Below, one piece after another: positions 1 to 8,296 of a stretch of DNA of 64,000 bases; position 1 is the stretch's first letter; each line of letters starts with the position of its first letter. The notes under the pieces are model-generated. The model had not been told where the DNA came from. It saw nothing but the letters and a program-made list of their open reading frames with translations, and searched no databases. Position numbers and translations under genes: made by a program. This stretch comes from Arenibacter sp040216555. Lineage in GTDB: Bacteria; Bacteroidota; Bacteroidia; Flavobacteriales; Flavobacteriaceae. Location: NCBI GenBank assembly GCA_040216555.1, contig JAVJOW010000008.1, positions 186,001 to 250,000 on the forward strand. Reading direction: 5' to 3'.

Positions 1-1
1 T

Positions 2-73
2 GGTCCCCAACAAAAGTCATCATTGGTGGACACTAATTTTATGAGCGGAGTACAGTTAAAACGTACACAATAG
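2..73 (+). CDS. C-terminal end of an upstream gene (partial)
   Basis: An open frame enters from the left edge and ends in TAG at 71-73, 20 bases before the next start. Only 23 residues are visible, ending in GVQLKRTQ, so no family can be named. The same strand and short spacing suggest it is the preceding gene of the carbohydrate operon that follows. The other two plus frames also stop within the first 60 bases, so the frame choice is a guess based on spacing. Confidence 0.3.
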   Translation, partial: GPQQKSSLVDTNFMSGVQLKRTQ

Positions 74-93
74 CAGTTGGTAAAAATAAACAC

Positions 94-1260
94 ATGAAAC
101 ACGCAGTATTCATAGCCTTAAGCATTATTTTCCAATTAATCTTGGGATGTAGCGAGAAAAAGACTATTTCGAAAGACATACCCTCTTCATCACAGTTTCC
201 ATTGGGGTATAATGAACCCGTAAAAGGTGTTTGGTTAACCAATGTAGCGAGCGATGCGCTCTATACAAAAGAAAATATTAAAAAGGCCGTTTTAAGCTGT
301 AAAGATTTGGGCATCAATACCATTTTTGTGGTGACTTGGAACAAAGCTCAAACTATGTACAGAAGCGCCATTATGAAGGATTTTACAGGAGTAGAAATCG
401 ACCCCATTTTAGACCCTGATAATAATGGCAGAGACCCCTTGCAAGAACTTATAGATCTGGCACATGCCAATAATATAAAAGTATTTGCTTGGTTTGAATT
501 TGGATTTGCTTCATCATATAATGAAAACGGAGGTACTTTGATTAAACTGAAACCAGAATGGGCTTCCTTAACTTCTGATGGTTTAATAAGTACCAAAAAT
601 AATTTTGATTGGCTGAATGCTTTGGATCCCGAAGTACAGGCGTTTATATCGTCCTTGGTTCTGGAAGTGGTTAAGAATTATGATGTTGATGGCATCCAAG
701 GTGATGATAGACTGCCCGCCATGCCTTCTTCAGGAGGCTATAATCCCAAAACAATCAATTGGTATAAAGCAGAACATGGGGGAACACCTCCACCTGAAAA
801 TTACAAAGATTTTGAATGGGTCAACTGGCGCTCGCAAAAACTAAACAATTATTTAAAACAGCTTTACGAAGATATTAAGGCCGTAAAACCCGAATGTATC
901 GTATCCATGGCACCGAGTGTCTTTCCGTGGAGTAAAGAGGAATATTTGCAGGATTGGCCAACATGGATAAATTTTGGCTATGTAGATATGATATGTCCAC
1001 AGATATACCGCAAAGATTCGTTGAGCTACCAAAGAACGTTAAAGCAAACCTTGTCTTATATCACCCCTGAAAAAAGGCATTTATTCTTTCCAGGGATACT
1101 CATACAAGTAAATGACCAAAGACCATCAAACGACTTGTTTAGTTTTATGCTTAAAACAAATAGGGACGCTGGAATAAACGGTGAAGTATATTTTTTCTAT
1201 GAAGGATTAAGTGCTTTTGAAAACGAAATTAAGACATTTTATAAACCAACCGAAAACTAA
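94..1260 (+). CDS. Lipoprotein glycoside hydrolase-like protein, GHL10 (YngK-type) family
   Basis: Predicted surface or periplasmic glycosidase of 388 aa. The N-terminus is a lipoprotein signal: a hydrophobic stretch ending in LILGCSEKK, with Cys at about residue 19. The body has the look of the GHL10/DUF187 TIM barrel: GVWLTNVAS near the start, INTIFVVTWN, then FAWFEFGF, YDVDGIQGDD at about residue 200 (acidic residues on a strand end), SMAPSVFPWSK and VDMICPQIYR. These motifs are typical of the family; the substrate is not known. It lies 6 bp before the symporter gene in the same operon, so it may release the sugar that the symporter imports. An exact catalytic assignment cannot be made by eye. 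Confidence 0.8.
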   Translation: MKHAVFIALSIIFQLILGCSEKKTISKDIPSSSQFPLGYNEPVKGVWLTNVASDALYTKENIKKAVLSCKDLGINTIFVVTWNKAQTMYRSAIMKDFTGVEIDPILDPDNNGRDPLQELIDLAHANNIKVFAWFEFGFASSYNENGGTLIKLKPEWASLTSDGLISTKNNFDWLNALDPEVQAFISSLVLEVVKNYDVDGIQGDDRLPAMPSSGGYNPKTINWYKAEHGGTPPPENYKDFEWVNWRSQKLNNYLKQLYEDIKAVKPECIVSMAPSVFPWSKEEYLQDWPTWINFGYVDMICPQIYRKDSLSYQRTLKQTLSYITPEKRHLFFPGILIQVNDQRPSNDLFSFMLKTNRDAGINGEVYFFYEGLSAFENEIKTFYKPTEN

Positions 1261-1266
1261 AACACT

Positions 1267-3105
1267 ATGAGCTTATCTTGGATCGATATTTCGATAGTAA
1301 TATTATACTTGGTCTTAACACTTTTTCTGGGCTTTTATCTGTCTAAAAGAGCCTCTAAAAATTTAGAATCTTACTTTCTAGGCGGAAATGAAATCAAATG
1401 GTACTATTTAGGGCTGTCCAATGCTTCGGGCATGTTCGATATTTCCGGCACCATGTGGACGGTGACCTTAACCTTTGTGTATGGATTAAAAAGTGCTTGG
1501 ATCCCTTGGTTATGGCCTGTCTGGAATCAGATTTTTGTCATGATTTTCCTTGCCATCTGGATGCGCAGATCTAATGCTATGACCGGTGCAGAATGGATTA
1601 CGTTTCGTTTTGGTGATGGAAAAGGAGGACGTTTAGCACACATTATCGTAGTTGTATTTGCCGTAGTAAGTGTTATTGGGTTTATCGCCTACTTTGTAGA
1701 AGGCATTGGTAAATTTGCCACAACCTTTTTACCTTGGGATCTTTCGGCTGACATTTTAGCGCTCCACCTCACTTCGGAACAATCCTACGCTTTGATTATT
1801 ATTGGAATAACAACACTTTACACCCTTAAAGGTGGAATGTACAGTGTGGTAAGTACCGAAGTTATTCAGTTTTTGATCATGACTGTGGCCTGTATTGCCG
1901 TTGGAATTATTGCTTATAATCAAGTTACCCCTGAACAAATAGTGGCAGCGACGCCTGAGGGTTGGAGTAATTTGATGCCCGAGTGGAACTTAAGTTTGGA
2001 TTGGTCCCAGACATTTCCAGAATTGAACGATAAAATAGCTTCGGATGGCTATGAAATGTTCGGGATGTTAATAATGATGATGGTCTTAAAAGGCATATTC
2101 GCCAGTCTTGCAGGGCCAGTGCCAAGTTACGATATGCAACGTATCTTATCTACAAGAACCCCTTCCGATGCGGCGAAAATGAGTGGCCTGACCCCTTTGG
2201 TATTGTTCATTCCACGGTATTTAATGATCGCTGGTCTAACCGTATTGGCATTGGTGGATTTAAAACCCGAATTGCAGGCGATGGGTGTGGATATGGATTT
2301 TGAAATGGTATTGCCGATGGCCATACAAAGCTTTGTCCCCATAGGTGTAAAAGGATTATTATTGGCAGGTTTGTTAGCAGCCTTTATGGGAACATTCGCG
2401 GCTTTTGTCAACGCAGCTCCAGCCTATCTAGTAAATGATCTCTATAAAAAATATGTGAATCCAGGAGCTTCGAACAAAAAGCTTATTCGATATAGTTATG
2501 CTGCTAGTTTGGTTTTGGTATTGATCGGGGTGACTTTTGGTCTCTTTGCAACCTCTTTAAACAGTTTGACCCTTTGGATAACATCATCGCTTTTTGGCGG
2601 ATATGCGGCGGCAAACGTATTAAAATGGATTTGGTGGAGATTTAACGGTATGGGTTATTTTGCAGGGATGCTTGGTGGACTTGTAGCATCACTATTTATT
2701 CCACCTTTGGCAAGAATGGTATTTCCGGGTATAATAGATATTTATATTTTCCCTGTCATATTCCTCATTTCTTTTTTAGCCTGTGTGTTGGCTACGATGC
2801 TAACCAAACCAGAAGATATGGCCATCTTAAAACAGTTTTATAAACAAACGCGCCCATGGGGATTTTGGAATCACATAAAAGCAGAAATATTAAAAGAGGA
2901 CCCAAGTTTTCAGGGCAATATGGATTTTAAACGCGATGCCTTTAACGTGGCAATAGGAATCATTTGGCAAATGTCCATGATAGTTATTCCGTTGTACCTA
3001 CTCACAAAAAACACAGAAGAAACCATAATTGCAGTGGTCGTTTTTATTGCAACCTCGGTTATTCTAAAGAAAACCTGGTACAATAATTTAAAAAATGTAG
3101 ATTAA
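1267..3105 (+). CDS. Sodium:solute symporter (SSS family)
   Basis: Inner-membrane permease of 612 aa, predicted to bring a sugar or sugar acid into the cytoplasm with sodium. It starts with the usual SSS opening (a first membrane helix, then LSKRASKNLESYFLGGNEIKW and GLSNASGMFDISGTMW) and has the conserved YTLKGGMYSVVSTEVIQF segment at about residues 180-200. At least a dozen hydrophobic helices follow, including a C-terminal extension beyond residue 500 that is common in Bacteroidota members. It replaces a SusC/SusD pair in this operon: no TonB receptor is visible next to these glycosidase genes, so outer-membrane passage must use another route or a gene left of the window. Confidence 0.88.
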   Translation: MSLSWIDISIVILYLVLTLFLGFYLSKRASKNLESYFLGGNEIKWYYLGLSNASGMFDISGTMWTVTLTFVYGLKSAWIPWLWPVWNQIFVMIFLAIWMRRSNAMTGAEWITFRFGDGKGGRLAHIIVVVFAVVSVIGFIAYFVEGIGKFATTFLPWDLSADILALHLTSEQSYALIIIGITTLYTLKGGMYSVVSTEVIQFLIMTVACIAVGIIAYNQVTPEQIVAATPEGWSNLMPEWNLSLDWSQTFPELNDKIASDGYEMFGMLIMMMVLKGIFASLAGPVPSYDMQRILSTRTPSDAAKMSGLTPLVLFIPRYLMIAGLTVLALVDLKPELQAMGVDMDFEMVLPMAIQSFVPIGVKGLLLAGLLAAFMGTFAAFVNAAPAYLVNDLYKKYVNPGASNKKLIRYSYAASLVLVLIGVTFGLFATSLNSLTLWITSSLFGGYAAANVLKWIWWRFNGMGYFAGMLGGLVASLFIPPLARMVFPGIIDIYIFPVIFLISFLACVLATMLTKPEDMAILKQFYKQTRPWGFWNHIKAEILKEDPSFQGNMDFKRDAFNVAIGIIWQMSMIVIPLYLLTKNTEETIIAVVVFIATSVILKKTWYNNLKNVD

Positions 3106-3137
3106 AATTAACAAACCTAAAAGAATGTAGAATATTT

Positions 3138-4070
3138 ATGATAAAGGGTACTTTTTTAGATGAAATAAGCCACGATATTCCTCACCAAAATTGGGGAAGG
3201 GAAGAATGGGATACCGATTTTAAGCACATGAAAGCCATGGGCATCGAAATGGTTATTATGATAAGAAGCGGGTACAAACAATGGATAACATATCCGTCAA
3301 ACGCGCTGCAGCTTCAAGTAGGGGCCTTCAAACCTTCAACAGATTTATTGAAACTGTTTTTGGAGTTAAGTGAAAAATATGACTTACAATTTTATTTCGG
3401 ATTGTATGACTCGGGTAAATATTGGGTCAATGGCGATTACGCATCTGAAGTTGCCATTAACAAGGCCGTAATTGACGAGGTTTGGAAACATTATGGGCAT
3501 TATCCAGCATTTAAAGGCTGGTATATTTCCCATGAGGTAAGCAGAAAGAATAGTCAGGCTATTCAATTATATAAGATCTTGGGAAACCATTGCAAAGCCA
3601 TATCCAATGGCCTGCCAACTATGATTTCACCATATATTGATGGAGTCAAGAATATTAGTCAATATGACCATGAAGTTCTAAAAACGGCAGGCGTTTCATT
3701 GGATGAGCATACAGCCGATTGGCGCGAGATCTTTAATGAAATTCAGGGAGCTGTTGATATTGTTGCCTTCCAGGATGGTCATGTCGCATATGAAGAGCTC
3801 ATAGATTTTTTAAAGGTCAATAAGGAATTGGCTGAAGAATTTGGTTTGGAATGTTGGACCAATACGGAAACTTTTGATAGGGATATGCCTATTAAATTTT
3901 TGCCGATAAAGTGGGATAAACTGGAATTAAAACTAAACCTGGCTAAGAAGGCTGGTATTGAAAATGCCATCACCTTCGAATTTTCACATTTTATGAGTCC
4001 GCAATCTGCCTATTTGCAGGCTGGTCATTTGTACAACAGGTATCAAGAATATAGAAAATTAAAGGAATAA
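3138..4070 (+). CDS. DUF4434-type TIM-barrel protein, probable glycosidase
   Basis: A 310 aa protein with no signal peptide, so probably cytoplasmic. The opening IKGTFLDEISHDIPHQNWG and the run of barrel-like strands (MVIMIRSGYKQW, LQFYFGLYDSG, FKGWYISHEVS at about residue 135, TMISPYID, VDIVAFQDG, CWTNTETF) resemble DUF4434 proteins, which adopt a glycosidase-like TIM barrel. The acidic residues in SHEVS and NTETF sit where retaining glycosidases keep catalytic Glu residues, but this is inference. It follows the symporter by 32 bp and precedes the epimerase by 29 bp, so it probably cleaves an imported oligosaccharide. The family has no well-established reaction that I can cite. Confidence 0.7.
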   Translation: MIKGTFLDEISHDIPHQNWGREEWDTDFKHMKAMGIEMVIMIRSGYKQWITYPSNALQLQVGAFKPSTDLLKLFLELSEKYDLQFYFGLYDSGKYWVNGDYASEVAINKAVIDEVWKHYGHYPAFKGWYISHEVSRKNSQAIQLYKILGNHCKAISNGLPTMISPYIDGVKNISQYDHEVLKTAGVSLDEHTADWREIFNEIQGAVDIVAFQDGHVAYEELIDFLKVNKELAEEFGLECWTNTETFDRDMPIKFLPIKWDKLELKLNLAKKAGIENAITFEFSHFMSPQSAYLQAGHLYNRYQEYRKLKE

Positions 4071-4099
4071 AATAAAGTTCAACTTTTGTTTACGTACGG

Positions 4100-5299
4100 A
4101 TGAAGATTATTGATTTTAGCAAGTTGGCTGACAAATATAAAAAAGAATTGTTTGACAATGTGGTTCCGTTTTGGGTGGAAAATTCATTGGATCAGGAAAA
4201 CGGCGGTTATTATACTTGTTTGGATGAATCCGGCAAAGTATACGATACGGATAAGTTTATTTGGCTACAAGCACGCCAAGTTTGGTTTTTTGCCATGCTC
4301 TATAACAGAATTGATAATAAACCCGAATGGTTGGATGTCGCATTGCATGGGGCCGAATTTCTGGAGAAGTACGGTCATGATGGTAATTATGACTGGTATT
4401 TTAGCCTGAACATGCAGGGACGGCCATTAGTGCAGCCCTACAATATTTTTTCAAACACCTTTGCAGCCATGGCATTTGGGCAACTAAGTATTGCAGTAGA
4501 TGACAAAAACTATCAAATGGTTGCCAAAAGGACATTTGATAGGATCATAAGTCGTAAGCAACATCCTAAAGGCAGATACGACAAAACATTTCCGGGTACT
4601 AGACCTTTAAAAAACTTCGCATTGCCGATGATTCTATGCAATCTGTGTTTAGAGATAGAACATCTTCTTGAAAGGGAAGTCGTTAATGCCACAATCGAAG
4701 AAGCTATATCAGAGGTAATGAATACTTTTTACAATGAGGAATACCAACTGGTTCTGGAAAATGTAACTCTGGATGGTAAATTTTCTGATTCTTTTGAAGG
4801 ACGTTTATTGAACCCAGGGCATGCTATTGAGGCCATGTGGTTTATTATGGACTTGGGAGTACGTTTAAATAGAAAGGACCTCATAGATAAGGCTGTTAGT
4901 ATCACTTTGAAAACTTTGGAATATTCGTGGGACAAGACCTATGGAGGTATTTTTTATTTTATGGATGTTAAGGGGCATCCACCACAGCAACTGGAATGGG
5001 ATCAAAAGCTTTGGTGGGTTCACTTAGAAACCATGATAAGCCTAATTAAGGGATATCAACTTACTGGCAATAAGGAATGTTTAGAATGGTTTGAAAAAGT
5101 AGAATCCTATACTTTCGAACATTTTAAGGATAAAAAGAACAAAGAGTGGTTTGGTTATTTGAATCGACAGGGAGAGGTTTTGTTAAGACTAAAAGGAGGT
5201 AAATGGAAAGGCTGCTTCCATGTGCCAAGAGCCTTATATACTTGCTGGAAAACCTCTGAAGCCATTGATAGAAACAAACAGTTATTATTAAAAGAATAG
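4100..5299 (+). CDS. N-acylglucosamine 2-epimerase (AGE) family protein
   Basis: A 399 aa cytoplasmic enzyme expected to fold as an (alpha/alpha)6 barrel and interconvert C2 epimers such as GlcNAc and ManNAc. Family landmarks are in the right order: RQVWFFAMLYN at about residue 60, LVQPYNIFSNTFAAMAF, LNPGHAIEAMWF at about residue 230 (active-site His), KLWWVHLETM at about residue 305 and GKWKGCFHVPRALY near the end. The final motif with its His is typical of GlcNAc 2-epimerases rather than cellobiose 2-epimerases, but the two are hard to separate by eye. Its place after a symporter and two glycosidase-like genes suggests amino-sugar or sialic-acid-like catabolism. The length fits the family. 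Confidence 0.85.
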   Translation: MKIIDFSKLADKYKKELFDNVVPFWVENSLDQENGGYYTCLDESGKVYDTDKFIWLQARQVWFFAMLYNRIDNKPEWLDVALHGAEFLEKYGHDGNYDWYFSLNMQGRPLVQPYNIFSNTFAAMAFGQLSIAVDDKNYQMVAKRTFDRIISRKQHPKGRYDKTFPGTRPLKNFALPMILCNLCLEIEHLLEREVVNATIEEAISEVMNTFYNEEYQLVLENVTLDGKFSDSFEGRLLNPGHAIEAMWFIMDLGVRLNRKDLIDKAVSITLKTLEYSWDKTYGGIFYFMDVKGHPPQQLEWDQKLWWVHLETMISLIKGYQLTGNKECLEWFEKVESYTFEHFKDKKNKEWFGYLNRQGEVLLRLKGGKWKGCFHVPRALYTCWKTSEAIDRNKQLLLKE

Positions 5300-5305
5300 C
5301 ATATC

Positions 5306-7195
5306 ATGAAGAAACAGTTCTTATTTATTATATGTCTCTTTTTTATAAAAGGCTATGCCCAGTCACAACAATATAACCTTGAAAATAATATTGAAGTATT
5401 GGTAGTAGGTGGTGGGGCCAGTGGAACCATGGCAGGTATACAGTCCGCCCGAATGGGTATAAGAACGACGATATTGGAGGAAACCCCATGGTTGGGAGGT
5501 ATGCTTACCTCTGCTGGTGTTAGTGCAATAGACGGCAATTATGGATTGCGTTCAGGGTTATGGGAAGAGTTCAGGCAAGAATTGATTAATTATTACGGTT
5601 CTCCGGATAGTCTAAAAACAGGGTGGGTCAGCGATGTTCTTTTCGAACCCCAGGTTGGTTTCGAAATATTAAAGGGAATGACGTCCGCGGAAACTAATCT
5701 TAATACTATATATAATTCTACCTTAAAAAGTATCGAAAGGGAACAAGAAGGGTGGATTGTGACTTATGAATCTGATGGTGAATCCAGAAAATTGAAAACT
5801 AGAATAGTCATTGATGCAACGGAACTAGGGGATGTGGCTGCCAAAGTAGGGATACCTTATGATATAGGCATGGATTCCACTAAAGAAACCGGTGAAGAGA
5901 TAGCTCCGAAAATGGCCAATGATATCATTCAAGATCTGACCTATGTTGCCATACTTAAGGATTTTGGGACATCAGCGGATAAAACAATTCCTAGGCCGCA
6001 AAACTATGACCCAAATCCCTTTTTATGTACATGTATCAAAACATGTAACGAAGAGGAAAAGATTGGCAGGAAATTATGGGATTGCGATCAGATGATGAGG
6101 TATGGAAAATTACCCAATGGCTATTACATGATCAATTGGCCAATAAATGGGAATGATTATTATGCCAATTTCATTGAAAAAAACAAAGAAGACAGATTGA
6201 GTGAAATTCAATTGGCCAAAGAATTCACATTAAATTACGTTTACTATCTGCAAACTGAATTGGGATATAAAAATTTAGGCATCGCCGATGATATCTATCC
6301 AACTTTGGACAATTTACCATTCATACCTTATTATAGAGAGTCAAGAAGAATCAAGGGAATGGTCCGTTTTACCCTTAACGATTTGGCAAAACCATTTGAA
6401 AATAACGACAAGCCCTTGTATAAAACCGGGATTGCCGTAGGTGATTACCCGATCGATCATCACCATTATGCATTTCCAGAATCGGATGAATTGCCAGATT
6501 TACATTTTTATCCCGTTCCGTCTTATTCACTGCCATTGGGAACGCTTATCCCTAAGAATGTGGATGATTTTATTGTAGGTGAAAAATCGATTTCTGTGTC
6601 CAATATTGTAAATGGCACCACTAGGCTTCAGCCGGTTTGTCTTTTAATTGGTCAGGCGGCAGGAACATTGGCTGCGTTATCAATAAAAAATAACATGTCT
6701 CCAAGAAACGTATCGGTCAGGGAAGTGCAATTGGAACTTCTAAATGATGGTGCTTATATAATGCCCTATTCTGACATTGAAATTGAATCCGAGGCATTCG
6801 TTCCGTTACAGAAACTAGGTGCTTGTGGTATTTTAAAGGGTGAGGGGAAAAATATTGGTTGGAAAAACCATACGCATATTTATCCGGACAAATTATTGTC
6901 CTCCAAGGAATTGTTGGAAGGAATAAAAGAGTGGATTAACATTGATAATCTTACACTTAAAGATGGTTTAGCGACTTATGGGGACGTAAAAGAAGTAATG
7001 GATAGATTTATATTTAAATATTTCCCTAAAAGCGAATACAATAAAATTTATAAAAGAGAAAAGAAACTAAAAAATAAATTGGGATTAAAGAAAAATAAGA
7101 AAATATCAAGAGCTTCATTCGCCATTGTTTTCAATGAAATAGTTAATCCGTTTGAATTGAGAGGCTTGGATATTAATGGTAATTTTATAAATTGA
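5306..7195 (+). CDS. Exported FAD-dependent oxidoreductase
   Basis: A 629 aa flavoprotein with an N-terminal signal peptide ending near GYAQSQQ. A dinucleotide-binding motif follows at once (VLVVGGGASGTMAGIQSAR, residues about 32-50), and the FAD_oxidored family pattern continues with ETPWLGGMLTSAGVS, VIDATELGDVAAKVG at about residue 170 and a C-terminal INGTTR-like VNGTTRLQPVCLLIGQAAG block. Proteins of this type are common in glycan-use loci, but their substrates are poorly known. The gene closes the operon (6 bp after the epimerase). The export signal is odd for an enzyme next to cytoplasmic sugar enzymes; it may oxidise the substrate before uptake. The last 150 residues are Lys-rich and not recognised. 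Confidence 0.82.
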   Translation: MKKQFLFIICLFFIKGYAQSQQYNLENNIEVLVVGGGASGTMAGIQSARMGIRTTILEETPWLGGMLTSAGVSAIDGNYGLRSGLWEEFRQELINYYGSPDSLKTGWVSDVLFEPQVGFEILKGMTSAETNLNTIYNSTLKSIEREQEGWIVTYESDGESRKLKTRIVIDATELGDVAAKVGIPYDIGMDSTKETGEEIAPKMANDIIQDLTYVAILKDFGTSADKTIPRPQNYDPNPFLCTCIKTCNEEEKIGRKLWDCDQMMRYGKLPNGYYMINWPINGNDYYANFIEKNKEDRLSEIQLAKEFTLNYVYYLQTELGYKNLGIADDIYPTLDNLPFIPYYRESRRIKGMVRFTLNDLAKPFENNDKPLYKTGIAVGDYPIDHHHYAFPESDELPDLHFYPVPSYSLPLGTLIPKNVDDFIVGEKSISVSNIVNGTTRLQPVCLLIGQAAGTLAALSIKNNMSPRNVSVREVQLELLNDGAYIMPYSDIEIESEAFVPLQKLGACGILKGEGKNIGWKNHTHIYPDKLLSSKELLEGIKEWINIDNLTLKDGLATYGDVKEVMDRFIFKYFPKSEYNKIYKREKKLKNKLGLKKNKKISRASFAIVFNEIVNPFELRGLDINGNFIN

Positions 7196-7377
7196 AACAA
7201 CGAACAGACGAAACGGCACTTTTGCTTTTAAAGTTTTAATTGAGCATTTTATAGATTATTTGGGTACAGGTCTTCCCAATGAAAGGCATTTCGTTACCAA
7301 GATGAAACTCATAGGTTAATATTCAATTCTGTGTTGACAACTACCGGCAGTCGCACTGCAAGTCGTTACTATAAATC

Positions 7378-7414
7378 AAGACTAATATTTGTAGACTATA
7401 CAAATATTAGTCTT
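7378..7414. repeat. 16-bp perfect inverted repeat with 5-nt loop
   Basis: Arms at 7378-7393 and 7399-7414 are exact reverse complements (AAGACTAATATTTGTA and its complement). It is AT-rich and has no T-run longer than two after either arm, so a simple intrinsic terminator is unlikely. It lies 180 bases after the oxidoreductase stop codon. It could be a regulator site or the end of a small mobile element. Confidence 0.8.
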
Positions 7415-7540
7415 AATTAAAAGGACTTAATTTGAAGCCAAATAATATCATTTGCCCCTAAATAATATTCAAATTTTGTTAAAAGTAAGCGTAAATGAAA
7501 AGCAAAAAGTCCTTTATTCTTTTGAGTGCCTTTATTTACG

Positions 7541-7582
7541 AAGCGGTCGGGATAGAACCTGAACCCACGACCACTGCTTGAA
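7541..7582 (-). other. tRNA 3'-end-like relic
   Basis: Read on the minus strand, this stretch has the shape of a tRNA T arm plus 3' acceptor strand (GTGGTCGTGGGTTC, then TATCCCGACCG), but the T loop is disrupted and no 5' half follows. It shares GGTCGGGAT with the better relic at 50276. It may be a leftover from integration at a tRNA. Folding was done by eye only. Confidence 0.35.
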
Positions 7583-7840
7583 GGGAAAATTTCCTATTCG
7601 GTGGATGATTAAATAATACTTCTGAATATTATTACCCAAGTGTTTAGCTGGCAACTTGCACAACCCACGAACAATCTAAATGGAAGTATAAAGCAATTTT
7701 AAATTGAATATTTAATAAAAGGAAAATGTGTTCAAAAGAACAAAGTGATGTATGATATCCTAAGTTAAAGATGAAAGTCATCAAACGAAACCATATAAGC
7801 CCAAGAAAAACCAAAATATGAGTGCAAATTGAGTGCAAAT

Positions 7841-7873
7841 AAAAAAGCTTCAGAGATAAAAAATCTCTAAAGC
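7841..7873 (-). terminator. Intrinsic terminator of tRNA-Arg
   Basis: On the minus strand, arms 7863-7873 and 7847-7857 pair (GCTTTAGAGAT with ATCTCTGAAGC), followed by a T-run at 7846-7841. It lies 12 bases downstream of the tRNA 3' end, so it should terminate the tRNA transcript. Confidence 0.85.
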
Positions 7874-7884
7874 CTTTATTTTAT

Positions 7885-7961
<77 letters not shown>

Positions 7962-8296
7962 ATTCACTAATTATGACAAGTTCTGTCTTTAGCGGCTGCA
8001 AATATACAATTATCATTAATTACTGCGCAACTTAATTCATAAAAAAAATATCAGTCCATTAAACGCTAAATCCCAAGGATATTTATCTCCCAATTATTTC
8101 CAGACCGCGAATTTAGTCTAATACTTATCAATACTAACCCATATATTACTTCTACATTATCATTTTTCCAAAATAGTCAATGATGTAATTACATATTTTA
8201 ATTACTTAAGTAGATTTTAATAATTTTTATTCATAAGTTAACAGTTAATTTAAAATTGGATGATAAAATTATCCCTTGAAATAACGTAAGCATCAT

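Larger units (their letters stand above)
7198..7884 (+). other. Gene-poor 0.7 kb with scar-like sequence
   Basis: I see no convincing gene in this 687-base stretch. It holds a 16-bp perfect inverted repeat (7378-7414), a tRNA-3'-end-like relic (7541-7582), a doubled GAGTGCAAAT just before the terminator of tRNA-Arg, and a short open frame after the oxidoreductase gene (about 7204-7320) that could be gene debris. A tRNA next to such debris is what an old integration scar looks like. A further 335 bases between the tRNA and the sensor gene (7962-8296) are AT-rich and presumably hold the promoters; nothing specific was found there. Confidence 0.5.
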
